Positions 44,519 through 53,675 are shown, counted from the stretch's first letter. The stretch: 64,000 bases of DNA from Planctomycetaceae bacterium (GCA_002862205.1 PKCN01000267.1:1-64000), one strand, 5' to 3'. Made by a program: numbers and translations. Notes: generated by a model from the sequence alone, not told the origin.

Positions 44519-46339
44519 ATGGTAAGAAAATTAGCAATCGATTGGGATGAAAGTGAGTTGAGGTTGGTGGCTGCGCAATGCAGCGGCAGCAATGTCAAAG
44601 TCACTGATGCCCGGGTGATTCCGATTGAAGACAATGTTCTCGATACCCTCAAAGCCGCACTCGCCGGTAAGGGGATGGAAAATACGGAGACATTAGTCGC
44701 CATTGGACGGGGTCAGGCAGAATTGCGGGAATTGCAATTACCACCTGTGCCAGAAGATGAACTACCTGACATGGTCCGGTTTCAGGCAAGTAAGAGTTTT
44801 GCGACCGCTGGCGACAATGCGAATGTTGATTATCTCGTCACCAACCGAAGCGATGCGGGTGTCGAGATGATTGCAGCGGCGTTGGGTGAACAGGAGTTGG
44901 CCAGAATACGTGGCATATGCGAGTCAGGAAGCCTCGTTGCGAAACGGATTTCGATTCGACCTCTCTCGGCTGCTGCTCTTTACCTGCTGAAGCGGGAGCG
45001 ATCCAGCGGCAACGATACCGTGTTGATCGATCTGCTTTCTGAGGAAGCGGAAATTGTTGTTGCGCGAGATGGACGCGTTATCTTCGTTCGAACCGTTCGG
45101 ATGCCCTCTGCGGAAGCTGCACGTGGGCGAGCGTTAGCTGGTGAACTCAAACGCAGTCTGGTTGCGTGTGGATCCAGCGGGACTTTGGAGCGAGTCGTTC
45201 TGTGGGGTCAGGCAGCAGTGCACTCGCAGGATGTCGAGATGTTAGCGGAAGCTACTGACAGCAAAGTTGAGGTTTTAGACCCATTCTCGCTCGTCGAAGT
45301 GGACCGCAACACAAAAGGGAAGATGCCTGAGCATGTTGGGCGTCTGGCTCCCCTGGTTGGTCTTTTAGTTGCGGATGAAACAGGGGCTGATCGTCTGCTT
45401 GACTTCTTGAATCCGCGAAAGCGGGTGGAAGTTGTCGAAAGTCCGTATCGTAAATACCTGATCGCTTCGGTTCCCATTGCCGTGGCCGCCCTGGTGGGTT
45501 TCTTGATCTATCGGCAGCTTGGGGCTTTGGATCAGCAAATTGAGGTTTTGAAAACGACCAACAAGCAAAAAGAAAAAGATGTCAAAGCGGCTGATGTTAG
45601 CATCGCACGTACCGAGACAGTCGATAGGTATTTGGATAGTGATGTTAACTGGCTCAATGAGGTACGTCGGCTTGCAGCGAAAGCTCCCGAGTCGGACAAG
45701 TTGATTGTGCGAAGCCTTAACGCTGCTACTGATAACCGAAACGGTGGTGGTAGGATGACCGTCGATGTGGCTGTTACCGAGCCATCTGTCATCGGCGAAT
45801 TTGAGGCTGCTGTCCGTGGTGATTCCCGCAAAGTTGAAGGTGATGGTGCGAGGGATTTGGGCACGTCCAATCAATATCGCTGGAGCATCAAAGAGACGAT
45901 CAAGATCGCACCCGAGTACGTTCGTGAGCAGCGGTACACCGGGATGCGTGGAGTTGTTGAGGAGCCCGGCAGCGAGTTGGATCAACCTGAATCCACTTCG
46001 GAGAACGATCCGGTGAGCGAACGTGAGGCAGGAGGCTCGGAACAAGCGGTTGTCCGTTCCGAGACTGAACAATCCGAGGCTCTCGATGGCGAGAAAGCCG
46101 GATCGGCCCCGGATGTGGTTCCAGGACAAGAAAAAGACGCTGATCCCGGTAATGAGGGTGACGATGTACCTGGCGATGCAGATCCACCCGCAGTGGGGGA
46201 ATCTGGGAAATCAGAATCCGGTGATGATCCGGCGGAGGGTGCAGCCGGGGAAGAATCGGAAACCAGTCCCGAACGTGAAGCAGAAGCGAATTCGGATGAT
46301 GATGTTGTTGCTGAAATTCGAACAGAGGTGAAGTCATGA
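44519..46339 (+). CDS. GspL-like assembly protein: PilM-type ATPase fold plus PilN-like domain and acidic tail
   Basis: Residues 1 to about 300 have an actin-like PilM/GspL-cyto pattern, with MVRKLAIDWDESELRLVAA, LVAIGRGQAELRELQLPP, MVRFQASKSF and NDTVLIDLLSEEAEIVVARDG. A membrane span follows (about 308-330, YLIASVPIAVAALVGFLIYRQ). After it comes a PilN-like periplasmic stretch to about 470. The last 135 residues are acidic and repetitive (ESGDDPAEGAAGEESE), probably disordered. PilM plus PilN in one chain is the architecture of GspL. The gene lies 138 bases after gspK and overlaps the next gene by 4 bases. It would link the secretion ATPase to the inner membrane platform. Confidence 0.82.
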   Translation: MVRKLAIDWDESELRLVAAQCSGSNVKVTDARVIPIEDNVLDTLKAALAGKGMENTETLVAIGRGQAELRELQLPPVPEDELPDMVRFQASKSFATAGDNANVDYLVTNRSDAGVEMIAAALGEQELARIRGICESGSLVAKRISIRPLSAAALYLLKRERSSGNDTVLIDLLSEEAEIVVARDGRVIFVRTVRMPSAEAARGRALAGELKRSLVACGSSGTLERVVLWGQAAVHSQDVEMLAEATDSKVEVLDPFSLVEVDRNTKGKMPEHVGRLAPLVGLLVADETGADRLLDFLNPRKRVEVVESPYRKYLIASVPIAVAALVGFLIYRQLGALDQQIEVLKTTNKQKEKDVKAADVSIARTETVDRYLDSDVNWLNEVRRLAAKAPESDKLIVRSLNAATDNRNGGGRMTVDVAVTEPSVIGEFEAAVRGDSRKVEGDGARDLGTSNQYRWSIKETIKIAPEYVREQRYTGMRGVVEEPGSELDQPESTSENDPVSEREAGGSEQAVVRSETEQSEALDGEKAGSAPDVVPGQEKDADPGNEGDDVPGDADPPAVGESGKSESGDDPAEGAAGEESETSPEREAEANSDDDVVAEIRTEVKS

Positions 46340-47514
46340 ATGAGAGAGAAAAAAATCTCGTCAAGATCATCGGAGCGATACTTGTGATGTATCTGCTTTG
46401 GGCTGGATACGGGCGTTACCAGTCTGCTGTCTCGCAACGGACCAGACTGATTTCGCAGTTGACGAGCAGGCAAAAAGAGCTTTCCGAGAAGATTAACATG
46501 GGAGCAGTGGCTGACGGTACTTTTGGTGAGTACCGGGCGCGATCTCTACCAAGTAACGTTGAAGCTGCAGACAGCCAGTACAGAAAATGGCTGCTGGCAT
46601 TAGTTCACGGCAGGGAAATGGATAATGTTGACGTCAGCAAGGCGACTTCTCGAACAATCTCTGGGATCTATCAGAAATTTGATTTTGGAATCAAAGGCTC
46701 GATGGATTTGCCTGCACTGATAGGGATGATGCACGACTTTTATGCAAAGGATTACTTGCATCGGATTCGTGAGTTATCAATCAGCCCCCGCAAAGGTGGT
46801 TTCACGGTTTCAATGAAGGTGGATGCGATTGGTCTGGCAAACGCTCCCAATGACTTACCAGAACGTCCTGAACCGTCTTACCGGGTTGATGCAGATGCTC
46901 AGGCATACATCGATGCGATTATGAACCGCAATCTTTACGAGCCACCAAACCAGGCACCTCGTTACAGCGGTGGCCGATCCATTGAAGCGATCGTCGGTCG
47001 GGATTCACCGACCCCTTTGACCTTCAAAGATCCCGAAGGACATGACGTGAGATTCGAACTTGCAGAGGAACCCCCGGAGTTTGTTCGTCTCGATTCACGA
47101 AGCGGGACGTTGCGAGTCAAATCTGACGTTACGCAGGAATTTGAATTGCTGGTACGGGCGATCGACAGTGGTTATCCACAGCAGACGACAGAACAGACGA
47201 TTACTGTGCGAGTCGTCGATCCCCCGCCCCCCCCAGTCGCGCCGCCTGCCGAGCCATCGTTTGATGATGCTTCCCAGACTGTGCTGACAGCATTGTTGCA
47301 GGTGCGAGGCGACTGGACTGCTTGGATGCACGTGAGAACTCGTGACGAGACGTTGAAGCTGAAAATCGGTGATACGTTTGAAATCGGTACTCTCAAGGGC
47401 ACCATCTTTGATGTGACGCCTCGCTATGCGACGTTGGAAATCGATGGCAGACGCTTTGAATTGAGGCCGTCTGGTAATTTGGGAGTTGCAGCCAAACGCG
47501 CCGAGTTGGATTGA
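46336..47514 (+). CDS. GspM/PilO-like protein with cadherin-like and GspC/PilP-like segments
   Basis: The 392-residue protein has a membrane span at about 9-25 (IIGAILVMYLLWAGYG). It is followed by a PilO/GspM-like periplasmic region to about 180, with SQLTSRQKELSEKIN and MHDFYAKDYLHRIRELSISPR. Residues about 225-300 look like a cadherin-type segment (PTPLTFKDPEGHDVRFELAEE, LRVKSDVTQEFELLVRAID). A PPPPPVAPP linker then leads to about 75 residues (VRTRDETLKLKIGDTFEIG, IFDVTPRYATLEIDGRRFEL). These resemble the pilus-side PilP or GspC homology-region fold that contacts secretin. If so, one protein joins GspM and GspC functions. It is the last gene of the operon. Confidence 0.72.
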   Translation: MNEREKNLVKIIGAILVMYLLWAGYGRYQSAVSQRTRLISQLTSRQKELSEKINMGAVADGTFGEYRARSLPSNVEAADSQYRKWLLALVHGREMDNVDVSKATSRTISGIYQKFDFGIKGSMDLPALIGMMHDFYAKDYLHRIRELSISPRKGGFTVSMKVDAIGLANAPNDLPERPEPSYRVDADAQAYIDAIMNRNLYEPPNQAPRYSGGRSIEAIVGRDSPTPLTFKDPEGHDVRFELAEEPPEFVRLDSRSGTLRVKSDVTQEFELLVRAIDSGYPQQTTEQTITVRVVDPPPPPVAPPAEPSFDDASQTVLTALLQVRGDWTAWMHVRTRDETLKLKIGDTFEIGTLKGTIFDVTPRYATLEIDGRRFELRPSGNLGVAAKRAELD

Positions 47515-47571
47515 TTCGGATGCGGAACTGTAAGTGGACAAGGTAGGGAACTCGTTGCACGAAAGAGCCTG

Positions 47572-48330
47572 TTGAGCGAATCTGCCCGTGTATCAGCGAT
47601 TCATTGCAAATCGCTTGCCATTGATTTTCCGGGTGAAATCCGTGCTGTCGACCACGTCGATCTGACGGTAAATGCTGGTGAGATTGTTTCTTTGATTGGT
47701 CCAAGTGGCTGCGGCAAAACAACATTGCTGCGACTGATGGCCGGTCTTGAAATCCCCACGGATGGTTCTGTCAGTCTTGATCCACCGGTGGTCGGACATG
47801 CTGGTGGTATTGCTTTTGTTTTTCAACAGCCTTCATTATTACCGTGGAGAACCACGCTCGAGAATGTGGTGCTGCCGCTCGATTTGATTGGCAGAGGTTC
47901 CAGGCAATCCCGTCGCGAACTTGCATCCAAGATGCTCGAAACTGTCGGTTTGGAACATGCGGCGACAAGATTTCCATCAGAATTGTCTGGTGGAATGAAA
48001 ATGCGAGTATCCATTGCAAGAGCACTGGTCACTGATCCGCATGTACTCTTGCTTGACGAGCCTTTTGCAGCACTCGACGATATGTTGCGGAATCAGCTTG
48101 GACAACTGCTCTTGGAGCTTTGGGAAAAGCGACGCTTCACGGTTGTGATGGTAACCCATAACATTGCTGAGTCAGTGCTTTTATCTCAACGAATTGCAGT
48201 GATGCGGGAGGGAACGTTGGCAAAAATTCTCGAAAATCCACTTCCTCAGCCACGCAACGAACAATTGCGGACAACGATCGAATTCGGAGAATTTTATGGT
48301 CACGTCAGTCATGCTCTGCGAGGAGATTAG
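47572..48330 (+). CDS. ABC transporter ATP-binding protein, NitT/TauT type
   Basis: The 252 residues have Walker A GPSGCGKTT, Q-loop QQPSLLPWRTTLENV, signature LSGGMKMRVSIARAL, Walker B LLLDEPFAALDD and the His switch VTHNIAES. The VAFVFQQ and LPWRT segments are typical of the NitT/TauT/Ssu family, whose members import nitrate, sulfonates or thiamine precursors. The start is TTG 47572; a GTG 15 bases later is also possible. The permease begins 4 bases after its stop (ATG 48334), and the binding protein follows, so this is a three-gene operon. Confidence 0.93.
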   Translation: MSESARVSAIHCKSLAIDFPGEIRAVDHVDLTVNAGEIVSLIGPSGCGKTTLLRLMAGLEIPTDGSVSLDPPVVGHAGGIAFVFQQPSLLPWRTTLENVVLPLDLIGRGSRQSRRELASKMLETVGLEHAATRFPSELSGGMKMRVSIARALVTDPHVLLLDEPFAALDDMLRNQLGQLLLELWEKRRFTVVMVTHNIAESVLLSQRIAVMREGTLAKILENPLPQPRNEQLRTTIEFGEFYGHVSHALRGD

Positions 48331-48333
48331 TTG

Positions 48334-49140
48334 ATGGCTGCAACGAATTCGCTTCGCTTGCGTGAAATACTGGTGAGTATTGTTTTGGTTGCCACTGTCG
48401 CGGGTGTGGTGCTTGGTATTTGGGAACTCATTGTCTGGAAATTTGAATTGCCCAAAGCACTTCTGCCAACGCCTAAGCAGTGTTGGGATGCTGCTGTACT
48501 GGAGAAGCTTCCGCTTTTTCGAGCTACCCTCTCCACCGGTTTTGCCGCAATTGCCGGCTTGCTGGTTTCTGTGGTGATCGGTTATTCCATGGCGGTCATC
48601 TTTAGCCAGTCGCGTGGTCTGCGTCTGGCTCTGTTTCCCTATGTCATCCTGTTGCAGACAGTACCAATCGTGGCTATCGCCCCACTGTTGATCATTTGGA
48701 GTGGATATACATTTCGTACGGTTGTCATTGTTACTGCAATTGTCTGTCTATTTCCAATCGTCAATAGTGTCACCGGTGGGCTGTTGAGCACCAAGCAGGA
48801 TACGAATGACCTGTTTCGTCTGTACGGAGCTGGACGCTGGAAACGGTTATTGCATTTGCAGATCCCATCATCAGTCAATCATTTGATGCTTGGCATCAAG
48901 ACCAGTAGCGGATTAGCGGTGATTGGTGCCATCGTGGCAGAATTTTTTGTCGGAAATGGGACCACCTATGATGGTTTGGGAACCTTGATGACAGGTTGGA
49001 CCGCATTGGTGAAAACGGATGCATTGGTATCTGCTGTGTTTGCATCAGCCTTATTGGGGGTGTTGATGTTTGGATCGGTGCATCTGATTTCAACAGTATG
49101 TCTTAGGCGTTGGACGCAAGTTGCGACTGGGAGTGGTTGA
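48334..49140 (+). CDS. ABC transporter permease, NitT/TauT type
   Basis: The 268-residue permease has about six membrane spans. The family EAA-like loop is in GAGRWKRLLHLQIPSSVNHLMLGIKTSSGLAVIGAIVAEFF. The first span (LVSIVLVATVAGVVLGIWELIVW) and LLPTPKQCW resemble SsuC/ThiX. It starts at ATG 48334; the ORF track uses the TTG just before. The substrate is not revealed. It lies between its ATPase and the binding lipoprotein. Confidence 0.92.
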   Translation: MAATNSLRLREILVSIVLVATVAGVVLGIWELIVWKFELPKALLPTPKQCWDAAVLEKLPLFRATLSTGFAAIAGLLVSVVIGYSMAVIFSQSRGLRLALFPYVILLQTVPIVAIAPLLIIWSGYTFRTVVIVTAIVCLFPIVNSVTGGLLSTKQDTNDLFRLYGAGRWKRLLHLQIPSSVNHLMLGIKTSSGLAVIGAIVAEFFVGNGTTYDGLGTLMTGWTALVKTDALVSAVFASALLGVLMFGSVHLISTVCLRRWTQVATGSG

Positions 49141-49277
49141 GTATCGAGTCCCGATCAGCGATACCGGTGTTTTGAGAGGAAGTTGTCAAGTGAGTCGTGT
49201 TTTTCGGTTCACATGGCAGAAGGGGCTTCCCCAGAGCAATCCATGGGTGTGATACTGTAGAGGTATTTCATTCGTTT

Positions 49278-49284
49278 GGAGGTG
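49278..49284 (+). promoter_or_regulatory. Strong ribosome-binding site for the binding lipoprotein
   Basis: GGAGGTG lies eight bases before ATG 49293. It decides the start: the ORF track would begin 96 bases earlier, without this signal and without a lipoprotein leader at the N-terminus. Confidence 0.8.
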
Positions 49285-49292
49285 TTTGTTTT

Positions 49293-50297
49293 ATGAACCG
49301 TATCGTTTCTCTTTCCTGCGGCCTCGCCATTCTTGCCATGAGTGGCTGTGGGTCATCGCTCGACCCGTCCACTAATGCCGGGCAGAACACTGAAGGTAGC
49401 TCATCGGAAAATTTGCCTGTAGCGATTCAGCTGAATTGGTATCCCGAATCCGAACATGGCGGAGTCTTTCAAGCAGAGTCCGACGGAGCATACACAACAG
49501 CAGGTTTGCAGGTCGATATTCGACCCGGGGGACGAAGCGCTCCCGTCGCACAGGAACTGGCCTTGGGACGGGTTCAGTTTGGATTCGCCAACGCCGATGA
49601 CGTTGTTGTTTATCGTCGCCAAGGTCTTGATGTGGTAGCTGTTTTAGCTGCCATGCAGGACAATCCGCGATGCATTCTTGTGCAGCAGAAGAGTGGCGCC
49701 GAGTCCTTGAATGATCTGGCGGGCTTGACGCTGCAATGCCAGGCAGGGAGACCCTATCTGGAGTTCATGCGATCCAAAGGCTTGCTCGATAAAGTCAAGG
49801 AAGTGCCGTACTTTGGATCCGTCGCTTCGCTGGTTGCTGACCCGAAAATTGCCATTCAAGGATACTCCTGTGCCGAGCCACTCCTGGCGGAACAGGAAGG
49901 CGCGAAGGTGCGAGTGCTGATGGTCAGCAAATTGGGCTGGAATCCTTATTCGAGCGTGCTTGTCACGACCAGTAAACTGATCCAGGAACAGCCAGACATG
50001 GTGCGCGCTTTTGTGAAGGCAACTCAGGCTGGTTGGAAGTCCTACTTGAAGGACCCCACCAAGGGAAACACGGCCATTCTCAAAGCGAATCATCATGGCA
50101 TGACAGCGAATGTGCTCAAGTTCGGGAGCGAACAAATGCGCGCTCTTGCAATGCCGCCTGGGGAACAATCCAAGGTATTTGGGAACATGTCTCTTGAAAG
50201 ATGGACCGGGCTGGTGAAGCAGATGGATGCACTTGACCCATCGCAGGCCAATCTGGTCAAGCCGGAAGATTGTTTCACCGACCAATTCCTGAAATAG
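49293..50297 (+). CDS. ABC transporter substrate-binding lipoprotein, NMT1/ThiY-like
   Basis: From ATG 49293 the protein has 335 residues. The signal ends in a lipobox (LAMSGC, Cys19), followed by a Ser/Asn-rich linker. The binding fold starts LPVAIQLNWYPESEHGGVFQAESDGAYTTAGLQVDI. Closest in pattern are NMT1/ThiY-type proteins that bind hydroxymethylpyrimidine precursors or related small molecules (NWYPESEHGG, GFANADDVVVYRR). Nitrate or sulfonate binding is also possible. It completes the three-gene importer. The stop codon lies in a 14-bp duplication. Confidence 0.9.
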   Translation: MNRIVSLSCGLAILAMSGCGSSLDPSTNAGQNTEGSSSENLPVAIQLNWYPESEHGGVFQAESDGAYTTAGLQVDIRPGGRSAPVAQELALGRVQFGFANADDVVVYRRQGLDVVAVLAAMQDNPRCILVQQKSGAESLNDLAGLTLQCQAGRPYLEFMRSKGLLDKVKEVPYFGSVASLVADPKIAIQGYSCAEPLLAEQEGAKVRVLMVSKLGWNPYSSVLVTTSKLIQEQPDMVRAFVKATQAGWKSYLKDPTKGNTAILKANHHGMTANVLKFGSEQMRALAMPPGEQSKVFGNMSLERWTGLVKQMDALDPSQANLVKPEDCFTDQFLK

Positions 50298-50318
50298 TCA
50301 CGATGAAATAGTGACGCT
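50291..50318. repeat. 14-bp duplication over the binding-protein stop codon
   Basis: GAAATAGTCACGAT is followed by GAAATAGTGACGCT. The TAG at 50295-50297 ends the binding-protein gene, and the second copy carries a further TAG. The pattern of a duplicated gene end recurs in this window. Confidence 0.75.
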
Positions 50319-50346
50319 CAGTGGAGCTAAATTGGCTTGATTGGTG

Positions 50347-51198
50347 TCAGGCTGCTCTGCTGCGTGACACTGGACGGCCAATCGAAGTTGTAGGGCCGAT
50401 ATGTCGACCCAAGGTCTCAATCTCAAGCTGAAGCAATTGTCGCACCACTTCGGTTGCTGTTGGACGCTCATCAGGTTCCTTGGCAACCATCTGCTGAACC
50501 AGATCTGCAACCGGCTCAAGCAACATCTGGCTGACCTGTTCGGTGCGTGTGATCCAGTGCCAAAGCACCCGTCCCAGCGAGAAGATATCCATGGCTGGGA
50601 TCGCAGCCAACTTGCCTGTAAGTGCCTCTGGCGAGGCGTATTCGGGCGTACCACGAAAGTGGTGGCCAGCGACCGTATGAACTCGTGAAGCAAACCCAAG
50701 ATCGACCAGAGTGACATGTCCGCGGGGGCCCACAACACAATTTTTGGGTTTCACATCGCCGTGAATCCAGCCAGTACTGTGCAGGGTATCCAAGGCCTGA
50801 GCAACCTGTCGAATGAGCCAAAGAGCCACCGGGAGCGGTTTTTGGGAGACCGACTCCAAGTGGATTTGCATCGATTCTCCTTCCAACCGGGGCATCACCA
50901 GATAAGGTTGGCTGGATGTCGTTGATGCATCCAAAAGAGCAATCAGGTTGGGATGACGGGCAACACTTGCTGCTGCTATCGATTGCAAAATTTGCCTGCT
51001 GCCTTCGACATGATCAGAGCCGCCCATGGCTCGTTTGATCACATAGTCCCAGCGAGGGCTGTCAACGGCATCGGCAGGCTGTGCCAGCAGCAATTGGGTA
51101 GTTGAACTCTCATTAACCACGTCCCCAAGTCTCCAGATCCCCAGGATTGCCGGTTGCTTGCATTTCTCGTGGGATCGATTTGACGAAACATCAGTCAC
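50347..51198 (-). CDS. Serine/threonine protein kinase (Hanks type), single domain
   Basis: The 283-residue protein is a eukaryote-like kinase without membrane span or extra sensor domain. The VAIK-equivalent lysine is in WDYVIKRAM. HGDVKPKNCVV replaces HRDLKPEN, giving an RD-lacking form (Gly-Asp), and LVDLGFA stands for DFG. GTPEYASPEAL is the APE region, followed by DIFSLGRVLWHW. The N-terminal glycine loop is weak (GIWRLGDVVNESSTTQLLL). Start is GTG 51198. Kinases of this type are abundant in planctomycetes. It converges with the binding-protein gene and is divergent from the ABC exporter. The 275 bases to the next gene start hold nothing I can define. Confidence 0.88.
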   Translation of the reverse strand: MTDVSSNRSHEKCKQPAILGIWRLGDVVNESSTTQLLLAQPADAVDSPRWDYVIKRAMGGSDHVEGSRQILQSIAAASVARHPNLIALLDASTTSSQPYLVMPRLEGESMQIHLESVSQKPLPVALWLIRQVAQALDTLHSTGWIHGDVKPKNCVVGPRGHVTLVDLGFASRVHTVAGHHFRGTPEYASPEALTGKLAAIPAMDIFSLGRVLWHWITRTEQVSQMLLEPVADLVQQMVAKEPDERPTATEVVRQLLQLEIETLGRHIGPTTSIGRPVSRSRAA

Positions 51199-51473
51199 GG
51201 TGGGAAGCCCTCAGCAGTCGTTCTCAAGGTAAGTGCAGCACTCACGGCCTTGGTGTTAAGTCGACTATTCCTGCGTCGAACTGGGAATTCATTTCCCGTT
51301 GTGCGGCAAATTTCTGCTGTTTTCAACAGAATCTGCGTTCGATTCTCGATTTCGCAATTCCGCTCATGGTCCGAAACGTCGATTTTCGGGGTAGCGTTCG
51401 GGCGTGAAAAAAGACGACCCTACAAGACCGCACTTGTGGTGCAGAGTGCTGTCTTGACAATGAGACTTAAAAC

Positions 51474-52424
51474 GTGAATTACGCTCGTCCGACCCCTGCT
51501 TTGGCGATCCATGACTTGCAAAAGTCGTATGGAGATTTGCATGCATTGAAAGGCGTGACCTTTGGCCTTCATCGAGGTGAGCGTCTGGCATTTTTGGGAC
51601 CCAACGGAGCTGGGAAGACGACGTTGATTCGGTGCCTTGCTGGTCTGACCAAGGCTGACCATGGCGAGATATTTTTATCGGGGAGACCTTTTAAAAGTCT
51701 GGAGTCCAGGCAGCAAATCGGTTTTGTCCCGCAAGAGATCGCTTTGTACGCCGATTTAACGACCCGTCAAAATCTGGAGGCGTTCGGTCGGTTTCATGGT
51801 TTGCGACGCCGCAAACTCCGCGAACGTCTCACATGGGCCCTGCAATGGACTGGATTGGAAGATCGTGCTGATGACTTGGTGGGCACGTTTTCCGGTGGTA
51901 TGCAGCGGCGTGTGAATCTTGCTTGCGGTGTCATGCACGAACCAGATATTTTGCTGCTCGATGAACCAACCGTAGGTGTTGATCCGCAGAGTCGGCAGCG
52001 GATCTTTACGATGTTGGACGAACTCAGTACCTCAGGGACCTCGATTCTGTTAACGACGCACCATCTTGATGAGGCGGAGGAGCGCAGTGATCGGATTGTG
52101 ATTCTTGATCAGGGAAAAGTTGTAGCGGATGGCTCGATTGATGAGCTGGTAGAGCAGTCTGTTGGTACCCAACGTCTTGTGCGTTTGCGAATCGATCGAC
52201 CGCTTTCGTCACCCATTCGTGAAGGAGTGGCTGCGGGTGCAGTTTCGTATGGAAATTCCGGTGAGGATGAAATTTCCACACGAATTGATGATGTTTCAAA
52301 CCATTTGCCGGGGCTGATTGAGCTCGTGCGCAGAAGGGGTTATGGAATTGCTGACGTCCAAGTTGAGTCGCCATCGCTCCATCATGTATTCCTCCATCTG
52401 ACGGGTTATGAATTGCGTGACTGA
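51474..52424 (+). CDS. ABC exporter ATP-binding protein (CcmA/DrrA-like)
   Basis: The 316-residue ATPase has Walker A GPNGAGKTT, Q-loop GFVPQEIALYADLT, signature FSGGMQRRVNLACG, Walker [13 protein letters not shown] and the switch LTTHHLDEAEE. This pattern fits ABC-2 exporters that move drugs, lipids or polysaccharides out of the cell. A C-terminal regulatory extension of about 85 residues follows. Start is GTG 51474. The permease starts 28 bases after the stop, so the pair forms a transport unit. The substrate is unknown. Confidence 0.94.
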   Translation: MNYARPTPALAIHDLQKSYGDLHALKGVTFGLHRGERLAFLGPNGAGKTTLIRCLAGLTKADHGEIFLSGRPFKSLESRQQIGFVPQEIALYADLTTRQNLEAFGRFHGLRRRKLRERLTWALQWTGLEDRADDLVGTFSGGMQRRVNLACGVMHEPDILLLDEPTVGVDPQSRQRIFTMLDELSTSGTSILLTTHHLDEAEERSDRIVILDQGKVVADGSIDELVEQSVGTQRLVRLRIDRPLSSPIREGVAAGAVSYGNSGEDEISTRIDDVSNHLPGLIELVRRRGYGIADVQVESPSLHHVFLHLTGYELRD

Positions 52425-52451
52425 TACGCCGATGTTCAAAGAGATGCTCAT

Positions 52452-53645
52452 ATGATCTTGACTGTGCTTCAAATCAGCTTTCGCCGCTTGCTCCACAATC
52501 GAGTGGAGTTGCTGCTGACATTTCTGGTGCCCATTGCCTTTTTTAGCATTTTTGCTGTTATCTTTGGCGGCGGTTTGGGTCGGGGCACGACGCCAAGAAT
52601 CAAAGTTGTTGCAGTTGACGAAATGCAATCCGTGGTCAGTCGTCAAGTCATGTCAGCGCTGCGTGAACAGGAGAGCTTGCGTTTTGTTCGCGAGAATGAT
52701 GCAGATGCATTGCAGCGTGACGAGGCAATGGAATTGGTGCGTTCAGGGAGTGCGACCATGGCAATCGTTTTTCGAAATGATCACGATCAGTTGGCTGCGG
52801 AGTTGATGGCCGATGCATCTGATCAGGTTGCAGCACAGGTCGTCTCTGCTTTGGTCAATCGATCGATGATGTTGTCGGAAGCTGAGTACCAAGTCTCTCA
52901 GCTTACTGATAGTGACCAGAATGATACCGAGGATTCGGTGGATGCCGTTGCAACGGGAGTTCCAAAGGATGAGCCGTTTGGTATCGAAGCATCGCTTCAG
53001 CGTAAAGTCGAAGTCATTGATGTGATGGGTGAAGGGAAAGCCAACCCGGTCGTTAGCATGTACGCTTCGGGTATCGCTGTCATGTTTCTGCTGTTTGGGG
53101 CAACGGGTGGCGGTGGGGCATTACTCGAAGAGCGGGAGAATCAAACGCTTGACCGTTTGTTGTCAACACAGATGTCGATGGACCAACTATTGCTCGGTAA
53201 ATGGTTTTATATGAGTAGTATCGGAGTGCTGCAGGTTGGTGTCATGTTCTTGTGGGCTCAATTTGTTTTCAATGTGGATCTGTTGGGTCATTTGGATGGT
53301 TTCTTGATGATGACGGTGGTGACCGCATTGGCAGCCTCTGCTTTTGGCTTGTTTCTTGCCACTCTCTGCAAGTCACGAGGACAATTGAATGGGCTGTCCG
53401 TGATCCTGATCCTGACCATGAGTGCTCTTGGGGGATCCATGGTCCCCAGATATCTGATGAGTGATGAGTTGCAGCAATATGGGCTTTGGACTTTCAACGC
53501 ATGGGCTCTCGATGGGTACACCAAAGTGTTTTGGCGGGAATTGCCCGTGGATGCTCTTGCTCCACAGCTTGCGGTCCTGCTGACCAGTGGAGTCGTGTTT
53601 CTGCTTGCCGCCAGAGTCTTGGCTGTACGCTGGGAAACCAATTGA
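52452..53645 (+). CDS. ABC-2 type exporter permease
   Basis: The 397-residue membrane protein has an N-terminal span (LLTFLVPIAFFSIFAVIFGGG) and a large extracytoplasmic domain (about 40-200). A membrane region of five spans follows near the C-terminus (GIAVMFLLFGATGGGGALLEERENQTLDRLL and onward). The pattern matches ABC2_membrane_3. It partners the ATPase just upstream. A hairpin lies 30 bases downstream and may end the transcript. Confidence 0.91.
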   Translation: MILTVLQISFRRLLHNRVELLLTFLVPIAFFSIFAVIFGGGLGRGTTPRIKVVAVDEMQSVVSRQVMSALREQESLRFVRENDADALQRDEAMELVRSGSATMAIVFRNDHDQLAAELMADASDQVAAQVVSALVNRSMMLSEAEYQVSQLTDSDQNDTEDSVDAVATGVPKDEPFGIEASLQRKVEVIDVMGEGKANPVVSMYASGIAVMFLLFGATGGGGALLEERENQTLDRLLSTQMSMDQLLLGKWFYMSSIGVLQVGVMFLWAQFVFNVDLLGHLDGFLMMTVVTALAASAFGLFLATLCKSRGQLNGLSVILILTMSALGGSMVPRYLMSDELQQYGLWTFNAWALDGYTKVFWRELPVDALAPQLAVLLTSGVVFLLAARVLAVRWETN

Positions 53646-53675
53646 GGGATGCCGACCGCTGTCTGGTTTTCAGAG

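Noticed and set aside
45365-46129. 254-residue minus-strand ORF
   Set aside because: It is antisense to the GspL-like gene and has no recognisable domain.
49644-50285. 213-residue minus-strand ORF
   Set aside because: It is antisense to the NMT1/ThiY-like binding lipoprotein, which has an RBS and lipobox.
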